A stretch of DNA of 40,025 nt from Kiritimatiellia bacterium (GTDB taxonomy: Bacteria > Verrucomicrobiota > Kiritimatiellia > JAFGHX01). The first letter of the stretch is position 1. Every line of letters begins with the position of its first letter. The notes below the pieces were generated by a model that saw nothing but the letters and a program-made list of their open reading frames with translations, had not been told where the DNA came from and made no database searches. Position numbers and translations under genes: made by a program. The stretch lies in assembly GCA_016929905.1 (NCBI GenBank), contig JAFGHX010000278.1:1-40025 (forward strand), read 5' to 3'. Positions 1 through 7,710 of this stretch are shown here, one piece after another.

Positions 1-312
1 GCCGGCACAGATCCCATGGCGACGCCCGCCGAAGCCCCGCCGGGCGAAGGCGGGTTCGCGGTCGCTGTCGCGCTGGAGGCCGGCAGCGTCCTGGTTTCGT
101 TCCCCGCGGTTGCGGCGGCGGGCGTAGGCTACGACGGCTGCACACGCCACTACTCGCTCGAGCGGAAATCCGGCTCGGACACCGACACCTGGCTGGCTGT
201 GGCGGGCTACGCCGACATCGTCGCCGCGGGGCAGACCGTCCGATATCGGCCGCCAACCGGCGACGGCTCGCCGGTCTTCTATCGCGCGCGGGTTTGGCTG
301 GCGGGCCCGTGA
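1..312 (+). CDS. C-terminal end of a probable surface/secreted protein (5' truncated by window)
   Basis: The frame is open from base 1 to a TGA at 310-312, so this is the end of a gene that begins outside the window; the internal ATG at 16 is not a convincing start. The last 50 or so residues (YSLERKSGSDTDTWLAVAG, then a closing FYRARVWLAGP) resemble the small beta-rich domain that ends large extracellular proteins in PVC bacteria. The 1340-residue protein at 13271-17293 ends in a comparable way (LEYRDSLLP, then YYRIRVERL). I infer a large exported protein, but nothing visible identifies its function. A structured repeat element follows directly downstream. Confidence 0.5.
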   Translation, partial: AGTDPMATPAEAPPGEGGFAVAVALEAGSVLVSFPAVAAAGVGYDGCTRHYSLERKSGSDTDTWLAVAGYADIVAAGQTVRYRPPTGDGSPVFYRARVWLAGP

Positions 313-379
313 AACCCGCGCGGAACGGACCGCCTCTCGGCCACGCCGCCGTAGGGGTTTGGTTGAGTCCAGCGTATCC

Positions 380-493
380 GGCTCGCGAGACCCGCCTTCG
401 CCTTGCCAAGCTCGTTGCTACGGCGGGTACGGCGCTCGCCCTCCAATTCGCATGGCGTATCGCCGCCGATGGAGGGCGAGCGTCTCGCGAGCC
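380..493. repeat. Three-way-junction inverted-repeat element in the 313-663 intergenic gap
   Basis: The 351 bp gap has no credible gene but holds nested inverted repeats. The outer arms are GGCTCGCGAGAC (380-391) and GTCTCGCGAGCC (482-493), a perfect 12 bp match. An inner pair, GCTCGCCCTCCA (434-445) and TGGAGGGCGAGC (470-481), is also perfect and stacks directly on the outer right arm. A third, shorter stem pairs CCGCC (392-396) with GGCGG (422-426). Together they give a cloverleaf-like three-way junction. It may be a dispersed non-autonomous repeat or a structured transcript; no second copy lies in this window. Confidence 0.6.
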
Positions 494-663
494 ACCTTTT
501 TCGACAGGCTCAACGGCTACGCTCCAACGTCGCCGCCCGATCATCCCCGCGTCCGCCCGCACGCGGTCGCGTTGCACCACAGCGTCCCGAAGATGCTTGA
601 CCATGCCCCGGCCACGGCCGACAATCCGCCTTTCTGCACAAGTCGGGAAAGGAGCGAGAGAAC

Positions 664-1524
664 ATGGGCACGGAATCCAAGATCAAACTCGGCGTCTTCA
701 CCGTCAGCATGCCGGACTACGAACCGATGCAGGCGCTGGAGATCGCGAAAGAACTCGGTTACGACGGCGTGGAATGGCGCGTGACCACGGACAAGGGCGA
801 CAAGGCCAAGCCGTCGTTCTGGTCGGGCAACCGCACGACGATGACGGCCGAGGCGGTGCTCGCGCAGGCCGATGCCTTGAAAGAGAAGGCGGCCGCGCTC
901 GGCCTGGAGATGCCGTCGCTGGGCACGTATATCGGCTGCGAGAATCCGGACGCCGTCGACCTGCACATGCGCGCGGCCGTTGCGCTGGGCGCCAAGAGCC
1001 TGCGGATCGGACCGGGCAAATACAGCGCGGATGCCGGCCCGTACCCGGCACAGCTCGCGCAGGCGCAGGCGCACTACGCGAAGGTGGCGGAGCTGGCCGG
1101 CAAGCACGGCGTGCGAGCGCTGATCGAGACGCACATGGGCCTGCTCACGCCGACGGTGGCCAAAACGATGAACGTGCTCCAGGGGCTCAGCCCCGAGCAG
1201 GTCGGAATCATGTGGGACCCCGGCAACCAGGTCAAGGAAGGCAGCGAGCTGTACGACATGGCCATCGAGATCGCCGGCGAGTACCTGGCCGAAGTGCACG
1301 TGAAGAACATGACGTGGGTAGCCAAGGGCGAGGAACGGGGACAGACGATCTGGCAGACGGCGGCAACGCCTGTCGGGAAGGGCGTGGTGAACTGGCCCGC
1401 CGTCGTGGATTCGCTGAAGGCGCACGGCTACGAAGGGTGGCTGTTCTTCGAGGACTTTTCGACCGACGTGCCGCTCTACGAGCGGCTCAAGCAGAACGTG
1501 GCGTGGTTCCGGGAGCTGGTGTGA
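664..1524 (+). CDS. Sugar phosphate isomerase/epimerase family protein (TIM barrel)
   Basis: This 286-residue protein looks like the xylose-isomerase-like TIM-barrel (AP endonuclease 2) family, cytosolic metal-dependent enzymes that isomerise or epimerise sugars and polyols. Visible features are the opening strand KLGVFTVS, the ELGYDGVEWR motif, the metal-site-like strands ALIETHMG and GIMWDPGN, the EVHVKNM segment with its His, and the closing GWLFFEDFS. The length is normal for the family. The start is supported by GGAAAGGAG about 10 bases upstream. The gene lies 10 bp before a zinc dehydrogenase, so the pair probably forms an operon for catabolism of a sugar or polyol. The exact substrate cannot be read from sequence. 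Confidence 0.85.
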   Translation: MGTESKIKLGVFTVSMPDYEPMQALEIAKELGYDGVEWRVTTDKGDKAKPSFWSGNRTTMTAEAVLAQADALKEKAAALGLEMPSLGTYIGCENPDAVDLHMRAAVALGAKSLRIGPGKYSADAGPYPAQLAQAQAHYAKVAELAGKHGVRALIETHMGLLTPTVAKTMNVLQGLSPEQVGIMWDPGNQVKEGSELYDMAIEIAGEYLAEVHVKNMTWVAKGEERGQTIWQTAATPVGKGVVNWPAVVDSLKAHGYEGWLFFEDFSTDVPLYERLKQNVAWFRELV

Positions 1525-1534
1525 GGGACACATC

Positions 1535-2545
1535 ATGAAGAAAGCCGTCATCACCGGGGCGCGCAAGGCGGAGGTCGTGGAAGTCCCCACGCCGCGCGCG
1601 AAGGAGAACTGGGCGCTGGTCAGGATCGACACAGCGCCCATGTGCGCGGAGTACAAGCAGTTTCTGAAAGGCGGCAAGCACGCCTTTCTCGGCCACGAGG
1701 CGGCGGGTGAAGTCGTGGCGATCGAGCGGTCCGACCGCGTCAAGGTGGGGGACCGGGTCGTGGTCATGCCGCAGTATCCGTGCGGCCGGTGCCGGCTGTG
1801 CACGGCGGGCGACTACATTCACTGCCTCAACACCGCCGATTTCGCGGCCTATACGGGTAGCGAGGAAGGCCGCGCCACGATGGCGGAGTATCTGCTGAAG
1901 CCCGACTGGCTGCTGCCCGCGATCCCGGACGACGTCTCCTACGAGCACGGCGCCATGGCCTGTTGCGGGCTCGGGCCGACCTTCGGCGCGTTCGAGCGGA
2001 TGGCCCTCACGGCGTACGACACGGTCCTGATCGCCGGGCTCGGCCCGGTCGGGCTGGGCGGCGTCATCAACGCGCGGTACCGCAACGCGTGCGTGATCGG
2101 GGTGGAGTCCAACCCGTGGCGGGCGGACCTGGCCAGGAAGCTGGGCGCCGAATGCGTCGTCGACCCCGCGGACGCGGATGCCCTGAAACGGATCATGGCG
2201 CTCACCGACGGCCGCGGCGTGGACCAGGCCGTCGACTGCGCCGGCGTCGCGCCCGCGCGCCGGCTGTGCATCGACGCCGTCCGCCGGCGCGGTCAGTTTG
2301 CGTTCGTCGGGGAGGGCGGCGATTTCACCGTGAACGGCTCGCAGGACATGATCCGCAAAGGGCTCACGCTGATCGGCGCGTGGCACTACAACCTGAACGA
2401 CTTCCCCAGGCTCATGCAGGTCATCCGCGACTGCGCGCCGCTGCTGGACCGGCTCATCTCGCACCGGTTCCCGCTGGCGGACATCCAGCAGGCGTTCGAG
2501 CTGCAGTGCACCGGCGAGTGCGCCAAGGTGGTGCTGAAGCCGTAG
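1535..2545 (+). CDS. Zinc-dependent medium-chain alcohol/polyol dehydrogenase
   Basis: This 336-residue MDR-superfamily dehydrogenase resembles sorbitol or threonine dehydrogenase-like enzymes. The N-terminal GroES-like half carries a catalytic-site Cys in APMCAEYKQF, the GHEAAGEV motif, and the four structural-zinc cysteines in PCGRCRLC plus the Cys of YIHC. The Rossmann half has GLGPVGLGG, and a VESNPWRADLA segment where the nucleotide specificity acid sits. It probably oxidises a secondary alcohol with NAD(P)+ in the cytosol. The start is 10 bp after the isomerase stop, with GTGAGGGA as a likely ribosome site overlapping that stop. Co-transcription with the isomerase suggests a two-step sugar or polyol oxidation and isomerisation module; the substrate is unknown. 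Confidence 0.87.
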   Translation: MKKAVITGARKAEVVEVPTPRAKENWALVRIDTAPMCAEYKQFLKGGKHAFLGHEAAGEVVAIERSDRVKVGDRVVVMPQYPCGRCRLCTAGDYIHCLNTADFAAYTGSEEGRATMAEYLLKPDWLLPAIPDDVSYEHGAMACCGLGPTFGAFERMALTAYDTVLIAGLGPVGLGGVINARYRNACVIGVESNPWRADLARKLGAECVVDPADADALKRIMALTDGRGVDQAVDCAGVAPARRLCIDAVRRRGQFAFVGEGGDFTVNGSQDMIRKGLTLIGAWHYNLNDFPRLMQVIRDCAPLLDRLISHRFPLADIQQAFELQCTGECAKVVLKP

Positions 2546-2600
2546 TGCTGCCCCACGTAAGTGCGTTAGTGGGAGCGCCTCGTCGTGATGCGCTGACAAC

Positions 2601-2993
2601 TCATTCCCGCCACAGAAGCATGCCAGACACCTTCGAGAAATGCGTGTCGTAGGTTACCAGATGCGATCCGCTCTCGATCGCGTGCGCGGCGAGCCAGACA
2701 TCATTGATCGGAATCGGCGTGCCGGCAGTCTTCAGGCGGTTCTTGATCGTGCCGAAGATGTCCGCCGTCTCCTGCGTCGCCGGCAGGATGCGTACGGTCG
2801 GCCGCTTGAGGAATTCGTCCAACTGTGCGCGGTTCTTCGACTCCCTGTCCCCGCCCTTGAACCCGGCGTACAACTCGCCCAGCACGAAAACAGACATGGA
2901 AACCGTGTCGGCGCCGCCAAGCACATCAAGCACGTCCTCGTCGCCGCGAAGTAGACGGACATACGCATTGGTGTCCAGGAGGATCTTCTTCAC
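2601..2993 (-). CDS. vapC: VapC-family PIN-domain toxin (ribonuclease)
   Basis: This 130-residue PIN-domain protein is the toxin of a type II toxin-antitoxin pair, which typically cleaves RNA with Mg2+. The acidic active-site residues are visible: Asp in LLDTNAYVRLL near residue 7, Glu in LGELYAGF near residue 40, Asp in INDVWLAAHA, and the terminal Asp in LVTYDTHF. The INDVWLAAHA and YDTHF segments are classic for the VapC group. Its ATG overlaps the antitoxin stop by 4 bp (ATGA), so the two are translationally coupled. It probably acts on tRNA or rRNA in the cytosol, but the target is not predictable. Confidence 0.92.
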   Translation of the reverse strand: MKKILLDTNAYVRLLRGDEDVLDVLGGADTVSMSVFVLGELYAGFKGGDRESKNRAQLDEFLKRPTVRILPATQETADIFGTIKNRLKTAGTPIPINDVWLAAHAIESGSHLVTYDTHFSKVSGMLLWRE

Positions 2994-3247
2994 TTCCAGT
3001 CCTCCGCGTCGACCTTTTCCATATCGGCTACTCGCTCATCGAAAGCCCGGACGTCATCGTCCGTCCACGTGCCGCAGAAGCTGGAGAAAGCCTCACGGTG
3101 CGGAGGCGAAGCCGGTACCTTCAGCCCAAGCGCCTCCGCCAGCAAGCGCTTGGCCAACTCGTTCATGCTGATGGCCAACTCGTCCGCACGCCGCTTGATC
3201 TGCGCCGCTAACTGGTCATCCAGCGCATGTAGTGTAAGTGATTTCAT
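2990..3247 (-). CDS. vapB: VapB-like antitoxin (ribbon-helix-helix type)
   Basis: This 85-residue protein precedes and overlaps the PIN toxin. The N-terminal part (MKSLTLHALDDQLAAQIKRR, then a helix with MNELAKRLLAEALGL) matches a ribbon-helix-helix DNA-binding fold of the FitA/Arc type. The C-terminal part is acidic and aromatic (FCGTWTDDDVRAFDERVADM) and is the likely toxin-neutralising tail. As a family, these antitoxins bind the toxin and repress their own promoter. A strong promoter and four TGAACCAT-like boxes lie directly upstream (3259-3320), consistent with autoregulation. No clear Shine-Dalgarno precedes the ATG. Confidence 0.88.
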   Translation of the reverse strand: MKSLTLHALDDQLAAQIKRRADELAISMNELAKRLLAEALGLKVPASPPHREAFSSFCGTWTDDDVRAFDERVADMEKVDAEDWK

Positions 3248-3258
3248 AATATCATAAC

Positions 3259-3320
3259 ATGGTTCAAGATATGGTTCATATTATGGTTCATATTGTACAT
3301 ACTACGGTTCAACAAGTCAA
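3259..3320 (-). promoter_or_regulatory. vapBC promoter with phased TGAACCAT operator boxes
   Basis: Read on the minus strand there is TTGACT (3315-3320), a 17 bp spacer, and TACAAT (3292-3297), an excellent sigma-70 promoter facing vapB. Three identical TGAACCAT boxes (plus-strand ATGGTTCA at 3259-3266, 3271-3278 and 3283-3290) repeat at an exact 12 bp step downstream of the -10. A fourth near-identical box (ACGGTTCA, 3304-3311) sits inside the spacer. The layout fits cooperative binding of the VapB-VapC complex. The AT-rich character contrasts with the surrounding DNA. Confidence 0.8.
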
Positions 3321-3337
3321 GTGTTGAATCGAGGTAA

Positions 3338-3894
3338 TCAGAAGGCCATGGCGTGTTTGAACGATTCGCCGACGCCCCGGACTTTCTCGTCGACCTCGGC
3401 TCCGTCCTCGCACAGGTACGAGGCCACCGCGCCGGACCCGCACCAACTGGTCTGCAACACGCCCAGGAACTTATCGGTCCGGTTCGCGGAGGCAAACTGG
3501 AGGAACGCCTCGGTGGCGTCCACTCTGTGCCAGGGGCAAGCGACGTGGCGGAATCCTTTTTCCGCGAAGAGCGGCACGGAGGGATAGGTGTCGCGCTTGT
3601 TGTAGTGCCAATCGCACAGGATGATGTCTTTGGGGATGTGGTCGATCGCGGGCCAGGTATCGTTCTTGGAGGCTTCCCATTCGCCGTAGCCTGTGGCCTC
3701 GACGCTCAGCAGCCGGTCGCCCCACATGAGCATCTCCACATGAGCAGGACGAGGGCGTTGCAGCCATAGGCAGGCAGGACGTCCGCAATGAGGCGCTTGA
3801 AGCGGTCAAGCTGCTCCTGTTTCGGAGCGCCGAGGCAGATGCCGCGGAACGGCCAGTCCGCCCCGTGTTTCGGCCGGGTTTCGTTCGTGGGCAC
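3338..3894 (-). pseudogene. Collapsed GH20-like (beta-hexosaminidase family) gene: N and C ends joined with a frameshift
   Basis: Two fragments in different frames lie end to end on the minus strand. The 5' fragment starts at a GTG at 3894 with a strong AGAAGGAGGA ribosome site and encodes DWPFRGICLGAPKQEQLDRF, like the first strand and helix of a family 20 glycoside hydrolase barrel. After LVLLMW the frame is lost. The 3' fragment (from about 3739) encodes MLMWGDRLL, GYGEWEASKNDTWPAID, IPKDIILCDWHY and EKGFRHVACPW, resembling the C-terminal half of such proteins. The central barrel, including the catalytic acid region, is missing. I infer a large internal deletion with a frameshift. The family name is from memory of sequence patterns. 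Confidence 0.65.
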
Positions 3895-4034
3895 GGCGAG
3901 TCCTCCTTCTGTTGGCGGGCGCGCGAGCCCGTGCGCGCCGTTGGGCGCAACACTACCGCGCCGGCGCTTCCCGGTCAACCAACATCCGAGCCGCCCGCCG
4001 TGCGGCGCACGGGGCGGCGGCGCCCTCGGCAGGC

Positions 4035-4062
4035 TTGTACTGAACCGGCGGTATGGTAATCT
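4035..4062 (+). promoter_or_regulatory. Possible promoter of the araC-type gene
   Basis: TTGTAC (4035-4040) and TAATCT (4057-4062) are separated by 16 bp, a fair sigma-70 match 40 bp before the chosen ATG. There is no experimental support and the match is moderate. Confidence 0.35.
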
Positions 4063-4102
4063 TGGACCGTACCGTCATGCGGATACCGGACCGTCCTGCC
4101 TG

Positions 4103-4936
4103 ATGAAATCGAACCTCGTAGACAGCGCGGGGTGGCTGGCGGCGCTGCGTGCGCCCCAGGCCCGAATCGTCGTCAAGCCGTGCCACTACTGGAACCTGCC
4201 GGTGGACTGGCATTCGGGTGTGCGCACCGCTCCGCACCACTTCATGTATCTGGTAACCGACAGCGAGACGCGGACAACCGTTCGCGCCACGCCCGCCATG
4301 CTGCGGACGGGCTGCTTTCTTTGGGTATCGGCTGGCGTTCCGCACCAATTCGATGTCGTCAGCGGGTTCCCGCCCCCCGAACTCCTGATTCTGCAGTTCG
4401 CGCTCCTGCGCGGCGAAGCCGGTGTCGGCCTGGCCGACGAGTTCGTGCTGTTGTGGAACGCCTGGGAGCTGCGCCCCGAGATGGAACGGATCGTGGACGA
4501 ATGGCGCACCGCCGCCCCGCCGGACCCGGCGGCGATACGCGCGGCGCTGGTGGCGCTCTCGGAGACGGTCTTCCGGCTGCGCGCGACGGTGACGCGCGGC
4601 AGTGCGGGGCCGTGCTTCAACATCGAGCAACGCAACCGGCTCAACGCATACGTGCGCGAGCACGCCGCTTCACGACCGCGCCCGGCCGATCTGGCCGGGC
4701 TGATGCGTCTTTCGGAAGACTACTTCACGCGCGTGTTCCGCCGCTCGTTCGGCATGACCCCGCGCGCGTGGCTGATGCACGAGCGGATCCGGCTCGCCGC
4801 AATCGAGCTGGCCAAGACCAACCGCTCGATCTCGGAGGTCGCCTTCAAGTACGGCTACCGCGACGCCTGCCTCTTCAGCCGCCAGTTCAAGCAGGTAATC
4901 GGCGAAAGCCCGAGCCGGTATCGGAAGATCCGGTGA
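4103..4936 (+). CDS. AraC-family transcriptional regulator
   Basis: This 277-residue protein has a typical AraC layout. The N-terminal half is a cupin-like sensor domain (HHFMYLVTDSETRTTVRA, GCFLWVSAGVPHQFD). The C-terminal 95 residues carry two helix-turn-helix motifs, LAGLMRLSEDYFTRVFRRSF (first HTH) and ISEVAFKYGYRDACLFSRQF (second), closing with GESPSRYRK. I chose the ATG at 4103 rather than the frame-open ATG at 3788, because residues before 4103 look non-coding and overlap the GH20 relic. Family members sense a sugar and activate nearby carbohydrate genes. The neighbouring oxidoreductase, sulfatase and GH20 relic suggest a glycan-use role, which is an inference. Confidence 0.88.
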   Translation: MKSNLVDSAGWLAALRAPQARIVVKPCHYWNLPVDWHSGVRTAPHHFMYLVTDSETRTTVRATPAMLRTGCFLWVSAGVPHQFDVVSGFPPPELLILQFALLRGEAGVGLADEFVLLWNAWELRPEMERIVDEWRTAAPPDPAAIRAALVALSETVFRLRATVTRGSAGPCFNIEQRNRLNAYVREHAASRPRPADLAGLMRLSEDYFTRVFRRSFGMTPRAWLMHERIRLAAIELAKTNRSISEVAFKYGYRDACLFSRQFKQVIGESPSRYRKIR

Positions 4937-4969
4937 GGGACTCCGTCTCCGCGGCCGCTCCGAACCAAA

Positions 4970-4993
4970 CTTGCTCGAGAACTTACTCGAGAA
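4970..4993 (+). repeat. Two copies of the 12 bp CTTRCTCGAGAA repeat
   Basis: CTTGCTCGAGAA (4970-4981) is followed by CTTACTCGAGAA (4982-4993), between the converging araC-type and oxidoreductase genes. The same unit occurs at 7609-7644 and as eight perfect copies at 30261-30356, always in this orientation. Confidence 0.85.
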
Positions 4994-5046
4994 GGGCGAA
5001 GCTGGAGACATCGGTGCGAAGACGCGCCGAATCCTCAGCGCCTCCG

Positions 5047-6027
5047 TTACACCTTCTCCACCCGCCCCGACTGCGCGGACCTGTTGAACGCGAGGCACAG
5101 GCGCAGCGTCTCGATCGCGCTCTCCATGCCGGCCCGCGGCTGGGTGCCGGCCTCGATGCAATCGAGGAACTCGGCGTGCTTGGACGGGACGTCGCCGGCG
5201 ATCGGGACCGGCTCCGTTTCCTCGTCCATCGGCGTGAAGGTGACGCGCCCATCCTTGAGCACAATGCTGCCGCCGTGGCCCATGATCCCGAAGTGTGCGT
5301 CGGCCGGCACGCCGGCGTGGCGGCTCACATCCAGCAGCCCCGTCCCGTTCTCGCAGACGAGCAACGCGTAGTCCGCGTCGTCCAGTTCGAACCCCTCGGT
5401 CACGTGCAGCGCGCGGCCATAGACGGTCTTGGGCGCGCCCAGCACCCACAGCAGCCAGTTGACCGTATGCGAACAGAACTCGTTGATCCGCCCGCCGGAC
5501 AGGTCCATGGAAGCGCGCCAGTGGCCCGTCTGCTGGATCCGGCGCCACCGGGCCGAGTCGATCGGCGCGTACAGCCGCGCCCAGGCCGACACCGTGCCCT
5601 TGAGCCGCCCCCCGTCCTGGAACCGCTTGAGCGTGACAAACGCCGGATCGTTGCGATGGTTGAACGAGACCTGGAACGTGATACCGGCCTTGTCCACGGC
5701 TGCCTGCATGGCCACCGCGTCGTCGAGCTTCAGCGCGACCGGCTTCTCGCAGATCGTGTGTTTGCCCGCCGCGGCGGCCGCCTCCACGTATTCGCGGTGC
5801 GCGAACCCGGGCGTGGCGATCACCACGATGTCGACGTCCGAGCGGATCAGTGCCTCGGCCGACGCCATCGGCCGGGCGCCCCAACGCGCCTGCGCCGCCT
5901 TCAACGACTCGACGTTCTCGTCATAGGCACAGACAATCTCCGCCCGGCCCGTGTTCTTCAGCCCTTCGAAATGCGATTCGCAGATGCCGCCCGTTCCGAT
6001 GATGCCCGCGCTGTACTGTCTGGCCAT
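5047..6027 (-). CDS. Gfo/Idh/MocA-family oxidoreductase
   Basis: This 326-residue NAD(P)-dependent dehydrogenase belongs to the glucose-fructose/inositol dehydrogenase family. The Rossmann motif IIGTGGICESH is near residue 8, and VDIVVIATPGFAHREYVEAA and the hallmark CEKPVALKLDD follow around residues 70-100. The C-terminal alpha/beta domain includes SFNHRNDPAF and GGRINEFCSHTVNW, where the catalytic His would lie. The ATG at 6027 has a clear GGAGG ribosome site 8 bases upstream; the open frame extends far upstream but is non-coding there. It is cytosolic and probably oxidises a sugar or inositol derivative. It lies 166 bp downstream of a sulfatase on the same strand, so desulfation followed by oxidation is plausible. 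Confidence 0.9.
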   Translation of the reverse strand: MARQYSAGIIGTGGICESHFEGLKNTGRAEIVCAYDENVESLKAAQARWGARPMASAEALIRSDVDIVVIATPGFAHREYVEAAAAAGKHTICEKPVALKLDDAVAMQAAVDKAGITFQVSFNHRNDPAFVTLKRFQDGGRLKGTVSAWARLYAPIDSARWRRIQQTGHWRASMDLSGGRINEFCSHTVNWLLWVLGAPKTVYGRALHVTEGFELDDADYALLVCENGTGLLDVSRHAGVPADAHFGIMGHGGSIVLKDGRVTFTPMDEETEPVPIAGDVPSKHAEFLDCIEAGTQPRAGMESAIETLRLCLAFNRSAQSGRVEKV

Positions 6028-6193
6028 CGTGTGTTCCTCCGGTTTTGCGGGATGGAGCAGGGCGGCATCATAGCATACTCGCGGTGGGTTCGGGGCCGGA
6101 AAGTGCAGGACTGAACGGTTTGTCAAGCTCAAGACGGCTGGGTACGGCAAGGGGCGTGTCGGCGCCCGGCCCGGCCTGACCGCTGCGGCCTGA

Positions 6194-7591
6194 TCAGTCC
6201 GCGTAGGGTACAGTTCCGGTCGCGTCGACGGCGTAGCCCCAGCGCCGCACGTACTCCGTGCCGGGCAGGAAGTCGTCGGCCACGGCCTTGAGTCTGCGGT
6301 GGAGTCTGGCGTCGAGTTGCGCCTGCACCCGGGCGTGATCGGGCAGGCCGGCCCGGTTGTCGAGCTGGTAGGGGTCTTCGGCGTTGTCGTACAGCAGCCA
6401 GGGTCCATCGAGGGTGCGGACGTAGGTGTAGCGGTTGGTGCGCAGGCCGCGGTATTCGCGGCCGCCGTGCGCGCGGGTCCACTGCCCGAACGGCTGCGCG
6501 CACAGAAGCAGGGCCGCCCCGTCCGACGGGTCCGTGCCGCCGTGCAGGTACGCGGAAAAGTCGAGCCCCTCGACGGTATTCGGGATACGGCACCCGCACA
6601 GCCCGAGCAGAGTGGGCATGACGTCCGGCGCATCGATCACCGCATCGAGCTGCCGGCCCTCGCGGCCCAGCAGCGCGGGATAACGCAGCAGGAACGGGAC
6701 GCGGATCGATTCGTCCCAGGGCCGCTGTTTCTTGAATTCGCCCTGCGAGCCGAGCATGTCGCCGTGGTCCGAGGTGAACAGCAGGACGGTATCCTCCTCC
6801 AGCCCCTGCTCGCGCAAGGTCTGCAGCAGCATGCCCATGCATGCGTCCAGGGCCGAACAATGCGCGTAGTAGCCGGCTAGATCCTGGCGTGCCCGATCCG
6901 CGTGCGTCTCGGGCACATTCGGCCTGAGTTCAATGGTGTCCGGCCGATACATCGCGCGGTACTCCTCCGGCGCCGCATCGTAGGGGCCGTGGGGCGGCCC
7001 CCAGGACAGGACCAGGAAGAACGGCTTCGCTCTATCGCGTCCCGTGATGTAGGCCTGTGCATCGCGCGTTTGGGCCAGCGCGTCGTAGCCTTCCCAGTAC
7101 AGCTTCTCGTCCGAGTCGCCCGCGTAGTACGGCGACCGATTGTATTTGTGCGTACATTCGAGCGCCTTCCAGTAGTCGAACCCCTGCCGGCGTTGCGGCG
7201 GGATGTAATTCGAGCGACCGTGCCCGTCGACATGCCATTTGCCGACATACGCAGTGTCGTACCCGTCCTCCGCGAACGCATGGGCGATGCTCGGCGCGCG
7301 GTTCTGCAGGTAGACATCGTTGAGGAACACGCCGTGTGTGAGCGGATACTGGCCGGTAAGCAGGCTCGCCCGATACGGCGAACAGACCGGGCAGCCGGCA
7401 ACGGCGTTGGTGAAGTTGGCGCTTTCCGACGCGAGCCGGTCCAGGTTCGGCGTCTTCACCGTCGGATCGCCCGCATAACCGGCGGCCTGCGCGCGCCACT
7501 GGTCGCCGAACACAAGGATGACGTTGGGTCTGGGCACCCGACCAGTCTCGCCTGCCGGCAAGTGGGTGTCAAGCGGGGTTCTGCATGGCAT
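6194..7591 (-). CDS. Type I sulfatase (formylglycine-dependent)
   Basis: This protein of up to 465 residues has the alkaline-phosphatase-fold sulfatase signature. Opening PNVILVFGDQ supplies the first metal-binding acid. CSPYRASLLTG holds the Cys that would be converted to formylglycine (C70 from this start) and the following Arg. YVGKWHVDGHG, PPHGPYD and FTSDHGDMLGSQGEFKKQ provide the Lys, His and Asp ligands. The C terminus (LYDNAEDPYQLDN) is typical. The start is uncertain: ATG at 7591 has no good ribosome site, and GTG at 7537 would begin just before PNVILV. No clear signal peptide is seen with either start. The substrate, probably a sulfated glycan, cannot be assigned. Confidence 0.92.
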   Translation of the reverse strand: MPCRTPLDTHLPAGETGRVPRPNVILVFGDQWRAQAAGYAGDPTVKTPNLDRLASESANFTNAVAGCPVCSPYRASLLTGQYPLTHGVFLNDVYLQNRAPSIAHAFAEDGYDTAYVGKWHVDGHGRSNYIPPQRRQGFDYWKALECTHKYNRSPYYAGDSDEKLYWEGYDALAQTRDAQAYITGRDRAKPFFLVLSWGPPHGPYDAAPEEYRAMYRPDTIELRPNVPETHADRARQDLAGYYAHCSALDACMGMLLQTLREQGLEEDTVLLFTSDHGDMLGSQGEFKKQRPWDESIRVPFLLRYPALLGREGRQLDAVIDAPDVMPTLLGLCGCRIPNTVEGLDFSAYLHGGTDPSDGAALLLCAQPFGQWTRAHGGREYRGLRTNRYTYVRTLDGPWLLYDNAEDPYQLDNRAGLPDHARVQAQLDARLHRRLKAVADDFLPGTEYVRRWGYAVDATGTVPYAD

Positions 7592-7608
7592 GAATCTGCG
7601 GAAAGAAA

Positions 7609-7644
7609 CCTGCTCGAGAACTTACTCGAGAACTTGTCCCGAAA
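7609..7644 (+). repeat. CTTRCTCGAGAA repeat, two copies plus a degenerate third
   Basis: Units are CCTGCTCGAGAA (7609-7620), CTTACTCGAGAA (7621-7632) and a decayed CTTGTCCCGAAA (7633-7644). They lie in the 119 bp gap upstream of the sulfatase start. Confidence 0.75.
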
Positions 7645-7710
7645 TCACTTACCGAGATCGCGTTCCAGGCGTGCTTTCGCGGGCAGAAAGGAGCGCGGCG
7701 GCACCCGCTT

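Noticed and set aside
3788..4102. Longer N terminus for the AraC-type regulator
   Set aside because: The extra 105 codons are Arg/Pro-rich, overlap the GH20 relic's start and do not resemble the family; ATG 4103 gives a normal-length protein.
6067..6126. Promoter for the oxidoreductase gene (TTGACA at 6121-6126, TATGAT at 6067-6072, minus strand)
   Set aside because: The two elements are about 48 bp apart, far from the 16-18 bp needed, so they do not form one promoter.
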